Source: an uncultured Coriobacteriaceae bacterium | Lineage (GTDB): Bacteria > Actinomycetota > Coriobacteriia > Coriobacteriales > Atopobiaceae | Assembly: GCA_900551595.1 (NCBI GenBank) | Contig: URWR01000040.1 | Location: forward strand, 1-10,764 | Reading direction: 5' to 3' | DNA: 10,764 bases | Shown here: positions 6,923 through 10,764 of the stretch, piece by piece | Layout: each line of letters opens with the position of its first letter | Position numbering within the stretch: position 1 is the stretch's first letter | Made by a program: the position numbers and the translations under genes | Notes under the pieces: generated by a model | Told to the model about the DNA's origin: nothing | The model's input: the letters and a program-made list of their open reading frames with translations, nothing else | Database searches by the model: none

Positions 6923-6931
6923 TGCTAGAAT
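6923..6931 (+). promoter_or_regulatory. Putative extended -10 promoter of ftsEX
   Basis: TGCTAGAAT is an extended -10 element (TG-n-TAGAAT, five of six consensus bases). The -35 region 17 bases upstream, TGAGCA (6903-6908), is weak, as is common for extended -10 promoters. The site lies between the transaldolase terminator and the ftsE ribosome site, and would give a leader of about 36 bases. A second AT-rich element, TATAAA (6949-6954), has no matching -35. Confidence 0.4.
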
Positions 6932-6960
6932 CCATATTGTATCCGTACTATAAACGCAAC

Positions 6961-6967
6961 AAAGGAG
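6961..6967 (+). promoter_or_regulatory. Ribosome binding site deciding the ftsE start
   Basis: AAAGGAG lies 5 bases upstream of the GTG at 6973. The upstream in-frame TTG at 6922 would overlap the putative promoter and has no ribosome site, so the GTG is the better start. Confidence 0.75.
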
Positions 6968-6972
6968 CTCTT

Positions 6973-7968
6973 GTGGCAAATCATTTCGCCAACGATGAGC
7001 AACGAGGGGAATGGGCCAATATTCCGGATCCGGCAGAGCCAGCAGCACAGCCTGACAATGTGGCTCCGATCCAAAATATCCCAGATCCTGCTGCCATCGA
7101 GCAGTCGGTTCCCGATCCCTTCGTTTATGACGAGCAAACCGCTCTTGATGCTCAGTACGAGCAGGTCGAATCAGAATCCGAAGAAATCGTTGAGAGTGAA
7201 GAGGGCTTTACAAGCGTATTTTCACCTCTCCAGGACGCTGCTTCAGCTGAGCTCCCCCGCTCATCAAATCCGGTTATTTCACTCAGAAATGTAACGAAAA
7301 TCTATCCCGCGCAGCCTAATAAGCCTGCTCTTGAGGATGTAACCCTGGATATTTATCCGGGTGAATTTGTCTTCCTCGTCGGGCATTCAGGCTCCGGAAA
7401 ATCTACCTTCCTTCGCCTGCTTACACGCGAGCTTAAGGCTACTCATGGCCAAGTTATCGTTGCAGGCCAGGACCTTACGAATATGCGCAATCGTAAGGTG
7501 CCGTTCTTGAGGCGCCAGATTGGCTGCGTGTTCCAGGACTTTAAATTGCTCCCCGATAAGACCACCTACGAAAATGTATCGTTTGCTCTCGAATGCATTG
7601 GCAAACCGCGTTCGGTTATTCGTGCTCAGGTTCCTGAGGTGCTTCGTTTGGTCGGTTTAGGCGAGAAGATGGATAACTACCCCGATCAGCTCTCAGGTGG
7701 CGAGCAGCAGCGTGTATCTGTTGCCCGCGCTATGGTCAATCGTCCGCCACTGCTTGTTTGCGACGAGCCGACCGGAAACCTTGACCCGGCAATTTCGCTC
7801 GGCATCATGAAGCTGCTCGAGCGTATTAATCGTGCGGGCACTACAGTTCTTATGGCTACGCATGATCGTGAAATGGTTGACTCTATGCGCAAGCGCGTTA
7901 TTGCTCTTGAGGCTGGTCATGTAGTACGCGATCAGGAGAGGGGAGGTTACGGCTACTATGGCATCTAA
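6973..7968 (+). CDS. ftsE: Cell division ATP-binding protein FtsE with an N-terminal extension
   Basis: FtsE is the cytoplasmic ATPase of the FtsEX complex, which couples division-site signals to activation of cell-wall hydrolases outside the membrane. From GTG 6973 it has 331 residues, about 100 more than the usual 220-230. The ABC domain starts near residue 101 (VISLRNVTKIYP). It carries Walker A GHSGSGKST (137-145), the Q-loop Q188 in CVFQDFKLLPDKT, the signature LSGGEQQR (240-247), Walker B LLVCDEP (260-266) and the switch histidine H297 in MATHDRE. All catalytic residues are present. The FtsE identity rests on the next gene being ftsX and on FtsE-like sequence such as FQDFKLL and LDP in the D-loop. 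The extension (1-100) is acidic and proline-rich, looks disordered, and repeats NIPDPA at 16-21 and 35-40, with a third PDP at 47-49. The stop overlaps the ftsX start by 11 bases, indicating translational coupling. Confidence 0.95.
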   Translation: MANHFANDEQRGEWANIPDPAEPAAQPDNVAPIQNIPDPAAIEQSVPDPFVYDEQTALDAQYEQVESESEEIVESEEGFTSVFSPLQDAASAELPRSSNPVISLRNVTKIYPAQPNKPALEDVTLDIYPGEFVFLVGHSGSGKSTFLRLLTRELKATHGQVIVAGQDLTNMRNRKVPFLRRQIGCVFQDFKLLPDKTTYENVSFALECIGKPRSVIRAQVPEVLRLVGLGEKMDNYPDQLSGGEQQRVSVARAMVNRPPLLVCDEPTGNLDPAISLGIMKLLERINRAGTTVLMATHDREMVDSMRKRVIALEAGHVVRDQERGGYGYYGI

Positions 7969-8878
7969 TTTGGGTTATTCACTGCGTGAAGCAGGCCATC
8001 ACTTTCGGAGGAATCTCTCTACGGCCTTGGGTGCTGTAGTTACCATTTTCCTTTCACTCTTTATTATTGGTTTGTTTGCTATTGGTTCGATCATGCTTAA
8101 CAACATGGTTGGAAGTGTGGAGGACCAAGTAACTATTCAGGCATTTCTTTCCGATGATGCCGATCAGAGTGCGGTAGAGGCTCTTCAGGATAAGATTTCT
8201 GGGTGGGACAACGTTCAGTCGGTTACCTATAAGAGCAAGGATGAGGCTCTTCAGGAGTATCGCGAGACAATGTCAAACCGCAATGCCGAGGCTGCTGTTG
8301 CGGCACTTGATGGCGTCAATCCTGTGCCCGCATCTCTCGTTATTCAGCTCGACGACTCCCGTGAAGTGGCAGCCGTCGCCGATAAGCTGATTGCTGATTC
8401 AGACTTCCAGGCAGTTGCTGACGACGAAGATGCGTCTGCTTCAGTCCTCTACGGACAAGGCACCGTTGAGCGTCTCTTTAGCGTGACAGCCTATATCCGT
8501 ATTGTTGCAATCGTGTTGGTAGCACTCCTGGTCTTTGTGGCATTTGTCTTTATCAATAACACCATTCGCTTGGCCATTACGGCTCGTCGCCGTGAGATTG
8601 CCATCGAACGTTTGGTAGGTGCATCAAATAGCTTCATTCGCGGGCCCTTCCTTACCGAAGGTGTTCTTGAAGCTTTGTTTGGCGCACTGCTCTCCATAGG
8701 TGCTTTACAGCTGCTTTGCTCGTTTGTGTTGCCAAGATTTGAAGAGAGCCTCTCGTTCCTTACCCTTACGGTTGATACGAGCTCGCTCTTGCATATCTAT
8801 GCGGCGCTTATTTTGGCAGGCGTTGTCATTGGTGCCTTCGGTTCATTCATTGCAATGAGGCGCTACCTCAAGGTTTAA
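7958..8878 (+). CDS. ftsX: Cell division permease-like protein FtsX
   Basis: FtsX is the membrane partner of FtsE; its outer domain relays ATP-driven movement to peptidoglycan hydrolases during division. The 306 residues show the family layout. A cytoplasmic N-terminus (GYSLREAGHHFRRN) precedes TM1 at about 24-48, an extracellular domain at about 50-172 and then TM2 (about 178-200), TM3 (about 230-256) and TM4 (about 278-300). The cytoplasmic loop after TM2 has the typical NTIRLAITARRREIAIERLVGAS (residues 201-223), the likely contact with FtsE. The outer domain includes the conserved-looking VTIQAFLSDDADQ and KSKDEALQEY. The ATG at 7958 lies inside the ftsE end, with GGAGG (7942-7946) 11 bases upstream. 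No hydrolase or EnvC-like partner is visible in the window. A strong hairpin follows 25 bases after the stop. Confidence 0.95.
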   Translation: MASNLGYSLREAGHHFRRNLSTALGAVVTIFLSLFIIGLFAIGSIMLNNMVGSVEDQVTIQAFLSDDADQSAVEALQDKISGWDNVQSVTYKSKDEALQEYRETMSNRNAEAAVAALDGVNPVPASLVIQLDDSREVAAVADKLIADSDFQAVADDEDASASVLYGQGTVERLFSVTAYIRIVAIVLVALLVFVAFVFINNTIRLAITARRREIAIERLVGASNSFIRGPFLTEGVLEALFGALLSIGALQLLCSFVLPRFEESLSFLTLTVDTSSLLHIYAALILAGVVIGAFGSFIAMRRYLKV

Positions 8879-8903
8879 TACCTTGTACAGGATTTGAGTT
8901 TCT

Positions 8904-8942
8904 GAGGCGGTGCAGCCATAAGGCGCGCCGCCTCTTATCTTT
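8904..8942 (+). terminator. Terminator or attenuator hairpin between ftsX and rnr
   Basis: GAGGCGGTGC (8904-8913) pairs with GCGCCGCCTC (8925-8934), including one U-G pair. Inside, GCC (8915-8917) pairs with GGC (8922-8924) past a bulged A, leaving an ATAA loop, for 13 bp in all. The tail TTATCTTT (8935-8942) is T-rich but interrupted. It fits a Rho-independent terminator for ftsEX. However, the rnr ribosome site GGAGG starts immediately after, at 8943, so read-through may be partial and meaningful. Confidence 0.75.
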
Positions 8943-8954
8943 GGAGGACCTCGC

Positions 8955-10764
8955 ATGGGCAGAAAAAGACATTCTCGTTCACGCGCATATGGATCACAGC
9001 GTCGGTCACGTGCGCTTGTCCTTGAGGGAACTCTACATATCGTGCGCCCTGGCGTGGCGACTGTGGAGACACAAGAGGGGACATTCCATGTTGCACGCGG
9101 CGGCATCCGTGAGGGTATGGATGGCGACCTAGTGCGGGTAACGCTTTCTCGTCATGCAAGTTACTCTCAGCCACAAGAGCCGCGTGCATACGTTCAGTCG
9201 GTAATGGCTCGTGCCTGTGAATCATTTTTGGGTACCTATGGTGTGGCATCTCCACTTGGTGTTGTTGTCCCGTTAGATGAACGCATCCGACGCGATTTCT
9301 TTGTATTGCCCGATGATAAGAGCGCAGATCGTTTGGGAATCAAAGAGGGAGATCTTGTAGTTGCGCGAATTTTGACGTATCCAACGCGGCGTGAAGTAGG
9401 TGTTGTAACACTTGATCGGCGTGTTGGCGCATCCGACGAAATAGATATTGATATTGAAAGTGTTATAGCGTCTTACAATTTACCCTGCGCTTTTCCTGAG
9501 CGTGTTTTGAAAGAGACGGACGCACTTACCCTTGATGTTGATGGTGTTCTTGCCGCCCAACCGTATCGTCGCGATTTGCGAAAGGGCTGCTGCTTTACCA
9601 TAGACCCTGTGGATGCACGTGATTTTGACGATGCGTTGTCTGTGGACATAACTGATCAGGGCTATACGCTTGGAGTACATATCGCCGATGTTTCGCAGTA
9701 TGTTCCACAGGATTCCTCATTGGATATTGAGGCACGGGCAAGAGGTTGTTCTGTCTATCTAGCCGATCGTGTTTTACCTATGCTGCCAGAGCGTTTGAGC
9801 AATGATATTTGTTCATTGCGCCCAAATGAAGACCGGCTCTGCATGAGTGTGCTGATAGACCTCTCCTTAGACGGAGAAGTGCAGTCGTTTGAAATAACAC
9901 CTTCAGCGATTCGCTCACAAGCACGCTTGGATTACGATTCGGTAGAGAAGCTGCTCGATGGTAAGAGTGCATCGTCAGATCTGACCTGTGATGCGACTCA
10001 TCGCGAAACAATTGCCCAAGCGCTTATGACGCTCGATAAGGTTGCTGAGAAGCGCAGGGTTATTCGCAAGCGCCGCGGTTCGATTGACTTTGAAACCGCG
10101 GAAGCAAAAGTTGTGCTCGATAAAAAAGGTGAGCCACAAGGAGTTCGTATTCGCGAACGTACAAATGCAACTTCACTTGTTGAAGAGGCCATGCTTGTCG
10201 CAAATGAGTGTGTGGCTCAACGGTTGGCTCAGGCTGATATATCAAGTGCGTATCGCGTTCATGAGCCTCCTATAGCAGAAAGACTCGAGAGCGCTCTTGT
10301 GATTCTGCATGAGCTTGAGCTTGTAAACTCCGAGGAGTCGGAGCTTATCGCTGCTGGCGATCCATTCGCCGTGCAGACGGTACTCGAGCGTGTGCGAGGC
10401 ACCTCTTCCGATCGCTTGGTTACATCGGTGCTTTTGCGAGCCCAGTCACGGGCTGTGTATGCTCCTCATAACGAGGGCCACTATGCGCTTGGAGCCCGTG
10501 CCTATTGTCACTTCACTTCGCCCATTAGGCGTTATCCGGACCTCGTTATCCATCGCAGCATAAAAGCGTTGCTAGGAGTTGATACAAGCGTCGGTATAAA
10601 GGGTAAAAAGAAAGATCTACCGCAGTTATGCCGCTCCTGCTCTGAACTTGAGCGAAGAGCTGATAGCGCTGCACGCGCTTCTCAGCGAGCAAAATTGGCG
10701 CGCTTTTATTTGGATCGTATAGGAGAGGTATGCGGAGGCGGTATTTCAGGTGTTATGTGTTTGC
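8955..10764 (+). CDS. rnr: Ribonuclease R (RNB-family 3'-5' exoribonuclease), 3' end outside the window
   Basis: RNase R is a processive 3'-5' exoribonuclease that degrades structured RNA and helps in RNA quality control. The frame from ATG 8955 stays open to the window edge, giving 603 codons of an expected 700 or more. Cold-shock-like OB folds occupy about 22-64 and about 90-157. The RNB catalytic domain starts near 204 with the metal-binding acidic cluster TIDPVDARDFDDAL (D217, D223, D225, D226), followed by HIADVSQYV (242-250) and ARGCSVYLADRVLPMLPERL (262-281). Further conserved stretches are SIDFETAEA (376-384), EEAMLVANECVA (410-421), YRVHEPP and HFTSPIRRYPDLVIHR (519-534). The N-terminus is short and basic (MGRKRHSRSR) and appears to lack the helix-turn-helix domain seen in E. 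coli RNase R. The start is fixed by GGAGG (8943-8947) 7 bases upstream. RNase II cannot be fully excluded, because the C-terminal S1 and tail are missing, but RNase R is the better fit. No promoter is visible between it and ftsX. Confidence 0.93.
   Translation, partial: MGRKRHSRSRAYGSQRRSRALVLEGTLHIVRPGVATVETQEGTFHVARGGIREGMDGDLVRVTLSRHASYSQPQEPRAYVQSVMARACESFLGTYGVASPLGVVVPLDERIRRDFFVLPDDKSADRLGIKEGDLVVARILTYPTRREVGVVTLDRRVGASDEIDIDIESVIASYNLPCAFPERVLKETDALTLDVDGVLAAQPYRRDLRKGCCFTIDPVDARDFDDALSVDITDQGYTLGVHIADVSQYVPQDSSLDIEARARGCSVYLADRVLPMLPERLSNDICSLRPNEDRLCMSVLIDLSLDGEVQSFEITPSAIRSQARLDYDSVEKLLDGKSASSDLTCDATHRETIAQALMTLDKVAEKRRVIRKRRGSIDFETAEAKVVLDKKGEPQGVRIRERTNATSLVEEAMLVANECVAQRLAQADISSAYRVHEPPIAERLESALVILHELELVNSEESELIAAGDPFAVQTVLERVRGTSSDRLVTSVLLRAQSRAVYAPHNEGHYALGARAYCHFTSPIRRYPDLVIHRSIKALLGVDTSVGIKGKKKDLPQLCRSCSELERRADSAARASQRAKLARFYLDRIGEVCGGGISGVMCL

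Noticed and set aside
6922..6972. TTG at 6922 as the ftsE start
   Set aside because: It has no ribosome site and overlaps a good extended -10 element, while GTG 6973 has AAAGGAG at ideal spacing.
1..10764. Search for a CRISPR array, insertion sequence, toxin-antitoxin, phage or defence genes
   Set aside because: Nearly all the window is accounted for by housekeeping genes; there is no regular repeat array, no transposase-like reading frame and no terminal inverted repeats with target duplications.

Overview
The window is a stretch of bacterial housekeeping chromosome, all on the + strand, at roughly 50% GC. It most likely comes from an actinobacterium of the class Coriobacteriia, Atopobium/Lancefieldella-like. 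I infer this from the moderate GC, the winged-helix/BTAD (SARP-type) regulator, the Actinobacteria-like RF2 sequence with no frameshift site, and the use of GTG starts behind strong AGGAGG-type ribosome sites. No database search was possible, so the taxonomy is an inference.

Layout: (1) 1-939, the C-terminal part of a SARP/BTAD-type transcriptional regulator whose reading frame is still open at the left edge. (2) 940-1163, a 224-base gap with the secA ribosome site and a few small repeats. (3) 1164-5982, a tight block secA - prfB - yitT-family membrane protein, with gaps of 2 and 38 bases. (4) 5983-6882, a self-contained unit holding a small transaldolase (TalC/Fsa family), with its own promoter, a palindromic operator-like site and a strong terminator. 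(5) 6923-8942, ftsE and ftsX overlapping by 11 bases, with a promoter in front and a strong hairpin behind. (6) 8955 to the right edge, rnr (RNase R), cut off by the window end after 603 codons.

Together the genes cover protein export (SecA), translation termination at UGA/UAA (RF2), a membrane protein of unknown substrate, pentose-phosphate carbon exchange, control of cell-wall hydrolysis at division (FtsEX) and RNA decay (RNase R). From memory, Bacillus subtilis has a similar order: secA, prfB, a YitT-family gene (yvjA), then ftsE-ftsX. The block therefore looks like an old conserved neighbourhood into which the transaldolase unit has been placed.

I found no mobile element, CRISPR array, tRNA, rRNA or defence system, and nothing I would call an undescribed system. 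The points most worth a second look are the RF2 stop-codon recognition tripeptide, which reads SPT instead of SPF; the roughly 100-residue acidic, PDP-containing N-terminal extension on FtsE; the 20-base operator-like palindrome in front of the transaldolase; and the terminator-like hairpin that ends only 8 bases before the rnr ribosome site.
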